Positions 1-8,840 of a DNA stretch of 48,981 nucleotides are shown one piece after another. The stretch's first letter is position 1; every line of letters starts with the position of its first letter. The position numbers and the translations under genes are program-made. The notes under the pieces were generated by a model. That model was given only the letters and a program-made list of their open reading frames with translations, was not told the DNA's origin and did no database searches. Source of the DNA: Gracilaria vermiculophylla (Eukaryota; Rhodophyta; Florideophyceae; Gracilariales; Gracilariaceae); NCBI GenBank assembly GCA_019155205.2, contig JAHNZQ020000092.1, forward strand, positions 817,412 through 866,392, read 5' to 3'.

Positions 1-247
<247 letters not shown>

Positions 248-392
248 CGCGGTGGCACGTGGTGACGAACGTGGTGGTGATGGCGTGCGCGGCGTCGAGG
301 AAGCACTTGTCCACGGCGAGCACGGGGCGGGGGGTGTTGAGCCAGCGCGCCGCCTCGGGGCACTTGAGCACGTACTCTGCGTGCACGTCCAT
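248..392 (-). CDS. 5' fragment of an unidentified protein
   Basis: On the minus strand an ATG at 392 opens a frame starting MDVHAEYVLKCPEAARW and running about 48 residues before it collapses into the poly-G/poly-Pro run at 247. The amino-acid composition is ordinary (Cys, Trp, Asp, Lys present), unlike the low-complexity DNA around it, so it looks like genuine coding sequence. Upstream of the ATG the frame is only Ala/Pro repeat, supporting this start. I do not recognise the family. The downstream part is missing, either because an intron starts near ACCAC/GTGCC or because the assembly is broken at the G run. It would be transcribed divergently from the Pro-rich ORF at 828. Confidence 0.4.
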
Positions 393-827
393 GGCGGCGG
401 GGGCGGCGGGGGCGGCGGGGGCGGCGGGGAGCGGCGGGGGGCGGCGGGGAGCGACGGGGGGCGATGGGGGAGCGATGGGAGCGATGGGAGCGACGGGAGC
501 GGCGGGGGGGAGCGGCGGGGGGAGCGACGGAGGGGCGCGCGGCTGCTGCTGCCGCCACTGCTGCGGCGGCTGCGGGCGCGCGCGGCGCGGGGTGCGCAAC
601 AGCCGCCGCGCGCGCTCGCGCAACAACAAGCAGCGCGCGGCGCAGCTGACGTTTCGCGCGCGCATTGGTCCACGCGTGCGGCGCGCGGCCGCCGGCTTAC
701 AGCGCGCCGCGCGCAGCGCCTGGCGGCGCGCGTGTGGCGGCGCGCGGCGCGCGGCGCATGGCGCGCGGCGGAGAGCGCAGCAGCGGCGGCGGCGGCGGTG
801 GCGGAGGCGTTGGCGGCGGCGTGTCGC
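393..827. other. GC-rich divergent intergenic region
   Basis: No gene is recognised. The segment is extremely GC-rich, with GGCGGGG-type repeats at about 391-530, and would hold the divergent promoters of the fragment at 392 and the ORF at 828. Confidence 0.4.
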
Positions 828-997
828 ATGGCCACCTCGCCGCCGCCGCCGCCGCCGCCGCTGGCCGCGCGCCTGCGCGACGCGTGCCGCCGCGCGCCGC
901 TGCCCGCGCCGCCGCCGCCGCCGCCGCCGCGCGCAGCCGCCGCCGCCGACGCGCGCGCGCTGCGCGCCGCGCTGCCGCCGCTGCAGCTGCGCGCCAC

Positions 998-1030
<33 letters not shown>

Positions 1031-1091
1031 GGCCGCCTCGGCCGCGCGCCAGACGCTGCGCCGCTTCCGCGACGGCGCGCAGCCGCACAGC

Positions 1092-1126
<35 letters not shown>

Positions 1127-1136
1127 CCCCCCGCGC

Positions 1137-1167
<31 letters not shown>

Positions 1168-1520
1168 GCGCCGACGCGGTGCAGTGGGGCGCGCAGGAGG
1201 CGGCGGCGGCGGCGGCCGTGCTGCGCGCCGTGCGCGCGGCGCACGCGCGGCTGCGCCACGCGCCGCGCGTGCTGGCGGCGCCGCGCCTCAAGCCGCACGC
1301 CGCCGCCGAGATGGCGCGCGCGCGCGTGGCCGCCGCCGCCGCCGCCGCCGTCATGAAGCAGCACGCGCCGCGCGCGCCCGCGCTCACGGCCGCGCCGCCG
1401 CCGCGCGCCGCCGCGCGCGCGCGCTTCCGCGCCGCCGCGCCGGCCGCCGCCGCGCGCCGCCGCCGCCGCGTGCGCTTTGCGCCCGGCACCGTCTTTTCTT
1501 CCTCCAAGTCGCCGCTTTAG
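828..1520 (+). CDS. Pro/Ala/Arg-rich hypothetical protein
   Basis: An ATG at 828 gives a 230-residue frame ending at TAG 1518-1520. The N-terminal two thirds alternate polyproline runs (7-14 Pro) with Ala/Arg-rich helical stretches such as LAARLRDACRR and AASAARQTLRRFRDG. The C-terminus is basic and ends RRRVRFAPGTVFSSSKSPL. I recognise no domain. The RVRF string fits the protein phosphatase 1 docking consensus RVxF, but a four-residue motif in a basic tail is weak evidence. The frame ends only 26 bp from the stop of the convergent zinc-finger gene, which suits a real compact gene. In-frame ATGs upstream exist only in repetitive DNA. In DNA this GC-rich long frames arise by chance, so confidence is moderate. 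Confidence 0.4.
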
Positions 1521-1546
1521 TGATGTTTGTCATTGTAAACGGCTCC

Positions 1547-1810
1547 TCATTCGCGACGCTGCGCCGCCTGCTGTGCGTGCTGCGCCTGCGCCGCCGCCGG
1601 CTGCGGCTGCGGCTGCGGCTGCGGCTGCGGCTGCGGCTGCGGCTGCGGCTGCGGCTGCGGCTGCGCCAGCTGCTGCGCGTGCTGCTGCTGCGCGTGCTGC
1701 TGCGCCATCTTCTGCTGCACGCGAAAGCGGTGCAGCTGCTGGAACAGCGCGTCCCTCTCCACGCACATGTCGTCGGCGGCGGCGGCGGCGGCGGCGGCGG
1801 AGCCGGAGCC

Positions 1811-1844
<34 letters not shown>

Positions 1845-3140
1845 TCGGCGCTGCGAAAGCCGGTGACGGCGCCGCGGAACGGCAGCCGCGAAAAGTGCCC
1901 CTTGCGCTGCACCGCCTCGTAGTCCTCGCCGCAGTCAAACACGTAGTGCACGTTCTCGCACAGCAGGTGCAGCGCCTGCAGCTGCTCGCTCTGGCGGCGC
2001 ATCCACGCGGCGTCGCCGGCCGCAAAGCGCGGCTCGCGCCGCCACAGCGCGCGCGGCACGCCGTCGCGCGCCACATACGCGCCCGTGCGCGCGCCGAAGC
2101 GCACGCCGCCGGCCGCCGCCGCCGCCGCGCGCACGCCCGCGTCCAGCGGGCGCAGCGCCGCCTCGCGCACGCCCACCGTGGGCGACAGCAGCACCTCGGC
2201 CAGCACCTTGAACGCCAGCCGGTCCACGTCGTCGCCGCGCTCCAGCGCCGCGCGCCGCAGCTCGCGCCACTCGGACAGCGACATGCGCGCGTCCACAAAG
2301 TCCTGCGGCACGCGCGCGCCGTGCGCGCCGCCCACCAGCGCCGGCTCGAAGTCGCGCGCGTGCGGGTCCCACGCGATGGGCTTCATCACCGCCGACGCCG
2401 CCGCCGACGCCGCCGCGCGCGCGCCCATGCGCTCGCCGCTGCGCAGCCGCGCCGACAGCCGCTCGCCGCTGCGTAGGCGCGGCGACGCCGCCGGCGGCGC
2501 CCGCAGCGGAGGCGACGCTGCGCGCGCCGTCAGCCGCTCGCCGCTGCGAAGGCGCGGCGACGCCGGCGGCTGCGGCGGCGGTGGCGACCGCGCGCTCGCC
2601 AACAGCCGCTCGCCGCTGCGAAGGCGCGGCGACACCGGCGGCTGCGGCGGCGGTGGCGACGGCGCGCTCGCCAACAGCCGCTCGCCGCTGCGTAGGCGCG
2701 GCGACGGCGACGGCGACGGCGGCGGCGGCGGCGGCAGCAGCGGTGGCGACGGCGCGCGCGCCGACAAGCGCGCGCCGCTGCGTGAGCGCGATGACGGCGG
2801 CGACGGCGGCGGCGGCGGCGGGGCGCAGTCGGCGGCGGGGACGGCAGCGACGTGCACGGGCACGGCGTCGGGCACGGGGGGGACAGCGGCGGGGGGGGCG
2901 GGCGCGGCGCGGGGGGCGGGCGCGTCGGGCGCGGGCGCGGGCGCGTCGGCGGCGCTGCGCAGCTGCGCCAGCGTGCGGCGGTCGCGCTCGTGGTACGGGC
3001 GGTCGAGCTGCTTGTTGGCGTCCTGCAGGCGGCGCTGCGCGACGTTGGTGCGGTGGCTGCGCCCCTTGATGTGCATGTCCATGGTCTTTTGGCACGGGAC
3101 GGTGACGTTGCACAGGTCGCAGAACAGCGGCTGGCGCTTG

Positions 3141-3175
<35 letters not shown>

Positions 3176-3271
3176 GTCGGGGGCGTGGTCGTAGAGCTCC
3201 CAGTTGATGTCGGGCATGTCGCAGTCGTCCGGCACGGGCAGCAGCCCGATGTGGTCGGCGTCGTCGCCCAT
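1547..3271 (-). CDS. U1/matrin-type zinc-finger protein with SPRLRSGER repeats
   Basis: 574 residues from ATG 3271. Residues 49-80 form a single U1/zf-met type zinc finger: C51-x2-C54-x12-H67-x5-H73, followed by a basic helix. Such fingers bind double-stranded or structured RNA in the ZNF346, ZNF385 and matrin-like families. Residues about 158-285 hold at least five copies of a motif close to SPRLRSGERLxA separated by Pro/Ser spacers. The region around 290-470 is ordinary globular-looking sequence (for example HLLCENVHYVFDCGEDY) that I do not recognise. The C-terminus is Gln-rich and contains a (QP)n run. The role is probably nuclear RNA binding, by inference from the finger only. It is convergent with the ORF ending at 1520 and tandem with bZIP and CLPTM1. 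Confidence 0.75.
1597..1668. repeat. Hexanucleotide GGCTGC repeat coding (Gln-Pro)n
   Basis: About eleven copies of a GGCTGC hexamer lie inside the 3' part of the zinc-finger gene. On the coding strand they read as alternating Gln and Pro. A pure hexamer is expected to vary in length between individuals without shifting the frame. Confidence 0.85.
2428..2790. repeat. Coding minisatellite for SPRLRSGERL repeats
   Basis: The core CGCTCGCCGCTGCG recurs near 2429, 2460, 2538, 2608 and 2680, with a degenerate version near 2768. Spacings of roughly 30 to 90 bp stay in frame. On the minus strand each core encodes RSGER. Confidence 0.8.
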
Positions 3272-3410
3272 GGCGAGCGTCGGCGCGCGGCGGCGGACGG
3301 TGGCGGGCGGCGGCGCGGTGCGGGCGCGCTGCGCGCTTTGGGCGCAGCGCGGCGCGGCGGTGCGGCGGCGCGGCGACGCGGCGGCGCGGCGGCGCGCACA
3401 GGGCGGCGCA

Positions 3411-3446
3411 GGCGCGGCAGGCGCGGCAGGCGCGGCAGGCGCGGCA
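3411..3446. repeat. 9-bp tandem repeat GGCGCGGCA x4
   Basis: Four perfect copies of the nonamer lie between the zinc-finger start (3271) and the bZIP stop (3656). Confidence 0.9.
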
Positions 3447-3506
3447 GGCGCGCCGCACGTGTACGCGCTGTAGCGCGCGCGCGCGGCTGTGCGCCACGCG
3501 GCGCCC

Positions 3507-3562
3507 GGCGCTCGGCGCTCGGCGCTCGGCGCTCGGCGCTCGGCGCTCGGCGCTCGACGCTC
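3507..3562. repeat. 7-bp tandem repeat GGCGCTC x7-8
   Basis: Seven perfect heptamers (3507-3555) are followed by one GACGCTC variant. They sit upstream of the zinc-finger gene. The rest of the 3272-3655 gap is GC-rich and holds no recognisable gene. Confidence 0.9.
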
Positions 3563-3655
3563 GGGCGAGGCGGTGCAGCGCGCGGCGGCGGCGCGTGAGG
3601 CAAAAAGGCGCAGCGGCTGCTTGGTTTACTGAGCGCAGACACGGCATTACGCGCG

Positions 3656-4117
3656 TCATTCGCTGCGCCCGCAGCCCGCGGCGGCGGCAAAGGCGGCGGC
3701 GAAGGCGGCGAAGGCGGGGGCGGGGGCGGGGGCGGCGGGGGCGGCGGGGGCGGGGGCGCGGCGCGGCGGCTGGCGGCGGCGCGCGGCCAGCATGTCGTGC
3801 AGCGCGCGCACGCGCGCCTCCAGCATGCGCAGGCGGTGGTGCTGCGCGTCCAGCTGCTGGTGCAGCGACAGCGCCGCCTGCTTGCGCCGCAGGCGCGAGC
3901 GCTTGGCCGACTGGCGCCGCAACGCGCGGGGCGCACACGCGTCGTCAGCAAGGAGCGCGGCGGTGGGGGCGGTGGGGGCGGGGGGGGCGGGGGGGCGCGC
4001 GGCTCAGCGTACCTCCGAGTTCTGGCGCCTGCGGATGGCGCGCCGCAGGTGCGGCGGCGCGCCGCGCAGCGACGCGCCGAGCGCCGCGCGCGAGCCGCTC
4101 TGCGCCGAGTGCGCCAT
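3656..4117 (-). CDS. bZIP transcription factor (two exons)
   Basis: Exon 1 is 4117-4013 (35 codons) and exon 2 is 3910-3656 (84 codons plus stop), giving 119 residues. The join creates a full bZIP signature: Asn33-x7-Arg41-x9-Leu51-x6-Gln58-x6-Leu65-x6-Leu72. Exon 1 supplies RRAIRRRQNSE and exon 2 supplies SAKRSRLRRKQ, so neither exon alone shows the DNA-binding region. The donor is GAG/GTACGC and the acceptor GCGCCAG/TCG, phase 0. The zipper is short (about four heptads) and is followed by an Ala/Pro-rich tail. The family acts as dimeric nuclear DNA-binding regulators; the target is unknown. It stands alone between the zinc-finger gene and CLPTM1 on the same strand. The start is the first ATG in frame in exon 1, at 4117. 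Confidence 0.88.
3911..4012 (-). other. Intron in bZIP gene (102 nt)
   Basis: GTACGC donor at 4012 and CAG acceptor ending at 3911. It is phase 0 and falls inside the basic region between Glu35 and Ser36. The interior on the minus strand is C-rich. Confidence 0.85.
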
Positions 4118-4321
4118 GGCGTCGAGCCGAGCGCGCCGCGCACCTCGCACGCGCGCGCCCTAAAAGCAACACGTCTGCCACCGCCGCGCTCTTGTTTTGC
4201 CACCGCCGCGCTCTTTTTTTGCCACCCCCTTACCGCCTGGCGCTTTGTCGGCGTTTCCCTCCTCCGCCGCCGCCCCCACTCACTCACTCTCTCACGCTTC
4301 TTGGCCGCCGCCCCCACTCAC

Positions 4322-5963
4322 TCACTGGCGCTTCTTGGCCGCCGCCGCCGCCGCCACGTCCTCGCGCTCACCGCCGCCCGCTCCCTCGCGCTCACCGCCA
4401 CCGCCACCGCCACTGTCGCCCTCGCCCTCGCCCTCGCCCTCCTCACACTGCTGCCCAAACTCGTTGACGCGCCGCTTGTCCACCGGGTACAGCCACCGCT
4501 GGTACAGCACAATCAAAAACACCACGTCGTCGCGAAAGCACGCCACGCGGTGCAGCCACGGCATCTTGATGATGAACGAGAACAGGTCGTCAATCACCGT
4601 GTTGAGCGTCTTGTACATCATCGCCCGCATCGGCATGTGCGCCACCGACTTGAGCTTGTAGTTGATGAAGATCTGCGGCAGCATCATCATGAACCCGAAC
4701 GCGTACACCGCCCCCACCAGCGACCCCACCGCCCACGAGTACCACGACTTGTGCTCGTCGAACAGCAGCGAGTACACCGCGTACGCCCCCACGAGCGGGT
4801 ACATCGCGTACGCCATGTACCGCATCGCCTGCTCGTCGTACTGCTTCGTCTCGCCCGCGTAGCTGGCGCGGTCGCTCACCTCGAACCACGGGATCACCCC
4901 GAGCAGCCGCCGCCGCCCAAACCGCTCAAACTTCACCGCCTTGCCCACCTTCCACACCGCCAGCCCCACGCCCACCGCGTTGCCCACCGTCACCATCCAC
5001 GACGTCTCGTTGTCCCACAGGTACAGCACAATGATCACCTCCATCACCACCTTCCACATCAGGCTGCGCACCGACACGCCCTCCATGCTGCGCACGTTCT
5101 TCCAGTGCGAGATGTCGTTCTTGAACGCCAGCACCTCCAGCACGCTGTGCGCCACCGACACCGCCACCGTCGTCCCCAGCAGCACGGGGTTCGTGTCCGT
5201 CAACATGCGCTTGAAGTTGTCGCGCTCGCTCTCCAGCATGGCGCCCGCCCCGATCTGCGCCTCCCACACCGCGTCAAACTGCTTGTACACGCTCCACTTG
5301 AGCAGCGACATGGGCGCGAACGACGCCTCGATCGTCACCTGCTGCACGCTCTCGTTCATGGCGCGCAGCATGTCGCCCAGCTCCCAAAACTCGTTCACCT
5401 GCAGCGGCGGGTAGTACTGCCGCGTCTCCAGGTCCACGCGGAACGCGTGCGCCGCCGCGGGCGGCAGCTGCCCCAGCGTCAGCTCCCCGCCGCCCATGAC
5501 GGCCACGATGGGCATGCGCGGCTTCCACACCTGCTCGTAGCGCAGCTGCGCCGGTGGTGCCGCCGCCGCCGCCGCCTCCGCCTCCGCCGCCGCCTCCGCC
5601 GCCGCCGCCGCGGCGGCGCCGCCGCCGCCGCGCAGCAGGCTCCTGCCGCGCTTGGACGCGTCCACGGGCCGCCACGCCACGAGCTCGTGGCGGCAGTACA
5701 GCACGTGCTCGCGCAGCGCGCGCGGCGGCGGCGGCGGCGGCGCGGCGTCGAACAGCGCGCGGCGCGCCACGAACACGTGCGCGAACCACGAGCCGTTGCG
5801 GCGCGCGACGGCGCGCGGCACGCGCAGCGTGAGGTTGGCGGCGAGGCGCGCGCCGCGCGCCAGCGGCACGCCGTCGGCGCTCCACGCGGCGGCCGCGCGC
5901 GGCTGCGCCGCGGCGTGCGCCGCGCTCATGTGCGCATGCTCGCTGACGAACACGCGCAGCTGC

Positions 5964-5997
<34 letters not shown>

Positions 5998-6340
5998 CGC
6001 CGTCGCCGTCGGCGCCGTCGCCGTCGCCGTCGGACGGCGCCCACGCCGGGCTCAGCGCGACGCCAAAGTAGCGCGGCGCGGCGGGCGGCGCCGCGGCGCG
6101 CAGCAGCGCGGCCAGCGGCGCCGGCACGCGCGGCGGCGCCGCCGTCGGCACCGGCGCGGCCAGCTCCTCCGGCGTGAGCGGCGGCGGCGGCGGCGCCGCC
6201 GCCTCGCGCGGCGCGTCGCCGCTGCGCGGCTTGAGGTAGTACTGGTAGAGCACGTACATGAGCAGCAGGCGCACGATGAACTGGCGCAGCGAGGCGTGCG
6301 CGTCCTGCGGCTGCGCGGCCGGCGCCGTGGCGGCGGCGGA

Positions 6341-6373
<33 letters not shown>

Positions 6374-6445
6374 CGGCGCGGCCGGCGCGGCGGCGGCAGC
6401 GGCGTTGCGGCGGCGGCGCGGCGTGGCGGAGGAGTCGGTGGCCAT
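4322..6445 (-). CDS. CLPTM1: CLPTM1-family multipass membrane protein
   Basis: 707 residues from ATG 6445 (MATDSSATPRRRRN). An in-frame ATG at 6550 would add 35 basic residues. A first membrane helix (SLRQFIVRLLLMYVLYQYYL) is followed by a large lumenal domain with Ala/Gly insertions. A C-terminal block then holds several membrane segments and strongly conserved family motifs: LYLWDNETSWMV, KRFxRFGRR-like FERFGRRRLLGVIPW, ETKQYDEQAMRYM, PQIFINYKLKSVAHMPMR and FRDDVVFLIYLYQRW-like. Human CLPTM1 is about 670 residues. Family members sit in the ER/Golgi and plasma membrane; CLPTM1 and CLPTM1L have been linked to receptor trafficking and lipid scrambling. The low-complexity runs at 5550-5640 and 5965-6035 are insertions typical of this genome. 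The C-terminus is Glu/Gly-rich. Confidence 0.95.
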
Positions 6446-7035
6446 GTTTGCACGGCGGCGGCGGGCGCGGTGCGCGCGGACGCGGCGCGGCGCAGAGCCA
6501 AAGGCGCGGCGCGCGGCGCAGTGGCTGAGCGCAAACGTGGCCATCGGCAATCGACGACGCTGATTGGCGCACTGCGCAACTCGCGCAGCGCGAGCACGAC
6601 TGAGCCATGGCGCGCGCGCACGCTATTCTGCGTGGCCACGCATGGCGCCGTGTGCTAGCTGTACAGACTGTGTGCCGCGTGGCCACGCACGGCGCCGTGT
6701 GCCAGCTGTAAAAGCTCAAACTCGCTTGCGCATTGGTTGCACGCGGCGCCGCCTCGGCGGAAAATCTGCCTCCAAACGGGGCGCGAGCAACGGCAGCCAC
6801 ACACCCGCCTGCGCTCAAACGCTTTTTGCATCATATCATCGGGAGCACGGCAGCTGCGCGCAACTGCGTGCCAGCGCGTCGTGTAGCTGCTGTAGTTAGT
6901 TAGCTTCGGCTGCGCGGCCGCACGCCCCGCTCCCAGCACGTCTGCTGACCGGCCCCGCCATCCGCACTCCGTGCCCGCTGAACCGTCGCACCCCCCCTCC
7001 TCCCCCCCCCTCCCCAGCACCCCTCGTCGCGCACC
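6446..7035. other. Divergent intergenic region CLPTM1 / ACT protein
   Basis: 590 bp between two divergent starts; no gene recognised. Two similar segments containing GTGGCCACGCA-GGCGCCGTGTG occur at about 6632-6656 and 6680-6704, a small direct duplication that could lie in a shared promoter. Confidence 0.5.
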
Positions 7036-8208
7036 ATGGCCTTCGTCGCCCCGCTCCCCCTGGCCCAGCGCCCGTGCCGCGCCCCCGCCCGCGCCCGCCC
7101 CCCCGCTCCCGCGCCCGCGCCAGCCTTGCCGCGCCGCGTCGCGCCGCCGCGCGTCGCGCCCACGTCCGCCGCCTCCGACGCCGCCGCCGCCGCCGCCGCC
7201 GCCACCGCCGCCGCGCAGCCGCAGCCGCAGCCGCAGCTGCGCACGCAGGTGTACGCGCCCGACGACGACGACGTGTGCACCTTTGGCGAAGAGTGCTGCA
7301 TCCCCGAGGACGTCGTGCGCGCCTCGCCGGCGCTGGACCACCTGCTGCACAAGTACGTGCTGCCCGTGCGCGAGCACAACACGCAGGTGTTCTTCGACAA
7401 CGCGCTGTCGCCGGCGCACACGCTCATGCTCGTGTTCGCGCGCGACCGCCACGGGCTCGTGCTGGACGTGGTGTCCGTGCTCAAGGCGCTGGGCGTGCGC
7501 GTGCACCGCACGGCCAGCGGCGAGAGCGACGCGCTGCAGCTCGTGCTGCACCGCATCGAGGGCGAGCTGCGCTCCGTGCGCGCCCTGGGGCTGTCGCTCA
7601 GCAACTGCGTCGCCTTCTGGCTCAGCGACGAGCGCGGCGCCGACAAGATCGACGACGGCGCGCGCCTGGACCAGCTCACCACGTGCGTCAAGCTGGAGCT
7701 CAACACGCCGCACCCGCGCCCGCGCCCGGCCTCTGAGCGCGACTGGCACCGCATCTCGGTGCAAAAGAACCGCGCCGACCGCTTCTCCGTGTTCTCGGTG
7801 CAGACCGCCGACCGCCCGCGCCTGCTGGCCGAGCTCACCAACGCCTTTGCCGCCGCGCACATCGACGTGGCCAGCGCCACCATCAACACCTTCTCCGACC
7901 GCGTCGAGAACACCTTCTTCGTCACCAAGCACGGCTTCAAGCAGCCGCTGTGCGAGCACGACATCAAGCTCGCCCTGCGCAACGTCGCGCGCGCCCTGCT
8001 CAAAGTGGGACGCAGGGAGCCGCACGAGACGCTGTGGTACCAGGTGCGCGACGGCACCGCCGTCGTCATCGCCGAGGCCATCTTCATCGACGAGGTCAAC
8101 AACCGCGAGCTGGAAATGCTCCGCTTTTCGCACTTTGAGACGCCCAACTTCCGCGGCCGCCTCCCCGATGTACCATACTGCCCCATCCACCTGCACGACG
8201 AGCAGTGA
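7036..8208 (+). CDS. ACT-domain repeat protein
   Basis: 390 residues from ATG 7036 in good context (CACCATGG). The first about 68 residues are Ala/Pro/Arg-rich with few acids, and could be a plastid transit peptide or a disordered leader. Two ACT-like modules follow: about 128-200, starting LMLVFARDRHGLVLDVVSVL, and about 249-320, starting FSVFSVQTADRPRLLAELTNAF. Each shows the beta-DRPGLL-helix pattern of ACT folds. A third partial ACT-like segment may follow (VVIAEAIFIDEV). The layout resembles plant ACR proteins and the ACT repeats at the end of bacterial GlnD. No nucleotidyltransferase domain is present, so this is probably an amino-acid or nitrogen sensor rather than an enzyme. The ligand cannot be read from sequence. 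Confidence 0.85.
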   Translation: MAFVAPLPLAQRPCRAPARARPPAPAPAPALPRRVAPPRVAPTSAASDAAAAAAAATAAAQPQPQPQLRTQVYAPDDDDVCTFGEECCIPEDVVRASPALDHLLHKYVLPVREHNTQVFFDNALSPAHTLMLVFARDRHGLVLDVVSVLKALGVRVHRTASGESDALQLVLHRIEGELRSVRALGLSLSNCVAFWLSDERGADKIDDGARLDQLTTCVKLELNTPHPRPRPASERDWHRISVQKNRADRFSVFSVQTADRPRLLAELTNAFAAAHIDVASATINTFSDRVENTFFVTKHGFKQPLCEHDIKLALRNVARALLKVGRREPHETLWYQVRDGTAVVIAEAIFIDEVNNRELEMLRFSHFETPNFRGRLPDVPYCPIHLHDEQ

Positions 8209-8840
8209 CGCGCAGCTACTGTCGAGCGCCGCCTGCGCACTGGCGCCCGCACCGCGCCGTGTAAATTACACCGCGTCTCGTCGAGGCGCAACGGCAGTGC
8301 CACGTCATGTTCTCATTTCTTTAAACAGTTTGTTTCTTCGTGCCGCGCCGCCGCCACCGAGCGCTCTCCGCCACGCCGCCCCCTGCTCCGCTCGCCGTTG
8401 CTGTCGCCCGCGCGCTGTCGCTGCGCCCTCCTCTGCGCTTCTCGCCGCCCACCCCCCGCTGCAAATGGCCTTGCTCGACCATCATACGCCTCCCGCCCCC
8501 AAACTTCCTCACGTCCCCTCTTCACCCACCGAACGTCACGGCACGTCAGCCCAACGTCGTCTCGAGAGATACATCCAAAGAAAGGAATGTACCTGTTTTC
8601 CGCCACACTAGCACACACTAGGGAGAAAAAAGAAAAGAAAAACAAAACAAAACAAAGCCTCAAGCTAAGGTAGCAAGTTCAAAACTGCGCATCGACGGCT
8701 GCCGCACCGTCGTGTGCACCGCACCCGCTGGCTCACGCCGCGTTGCACTTGCCAGCGCGGTCGTTGCATTCTTCCCACACTCGCAACTGTGCCAGTTGCC
8801 CGTGCGCAACACAGCCGCAACTGCGCGTTCCGCCCCGCCG
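8209..8840. other. Convergent intergenic region with A-rich tract
   Basis: This separates the ACT gene stop from the phospholipase D stop. It holds the two 3' UTRs and an A-rich tract at about 8626-8660 built of AAAAC/AAAAG units. No gene is recognised. Confidence 0.5.

Noticed and set aside
665..2476. 603-codon plus-strand frame rich in Arg and Ala
   Set aside because: It overlaps the better-supported frames at 828-1520 and 1547-3271 and has the composition of GC-rich out-of-frame sequence.
3797..6658. 953-codon plus-strand frame antisense to CLPTM1
   Set aside because: It is the reverse-strand shadow of CLPTM1 and bZIP; its His/Arg-rich composition mirrors the conserved genes on the other strand.
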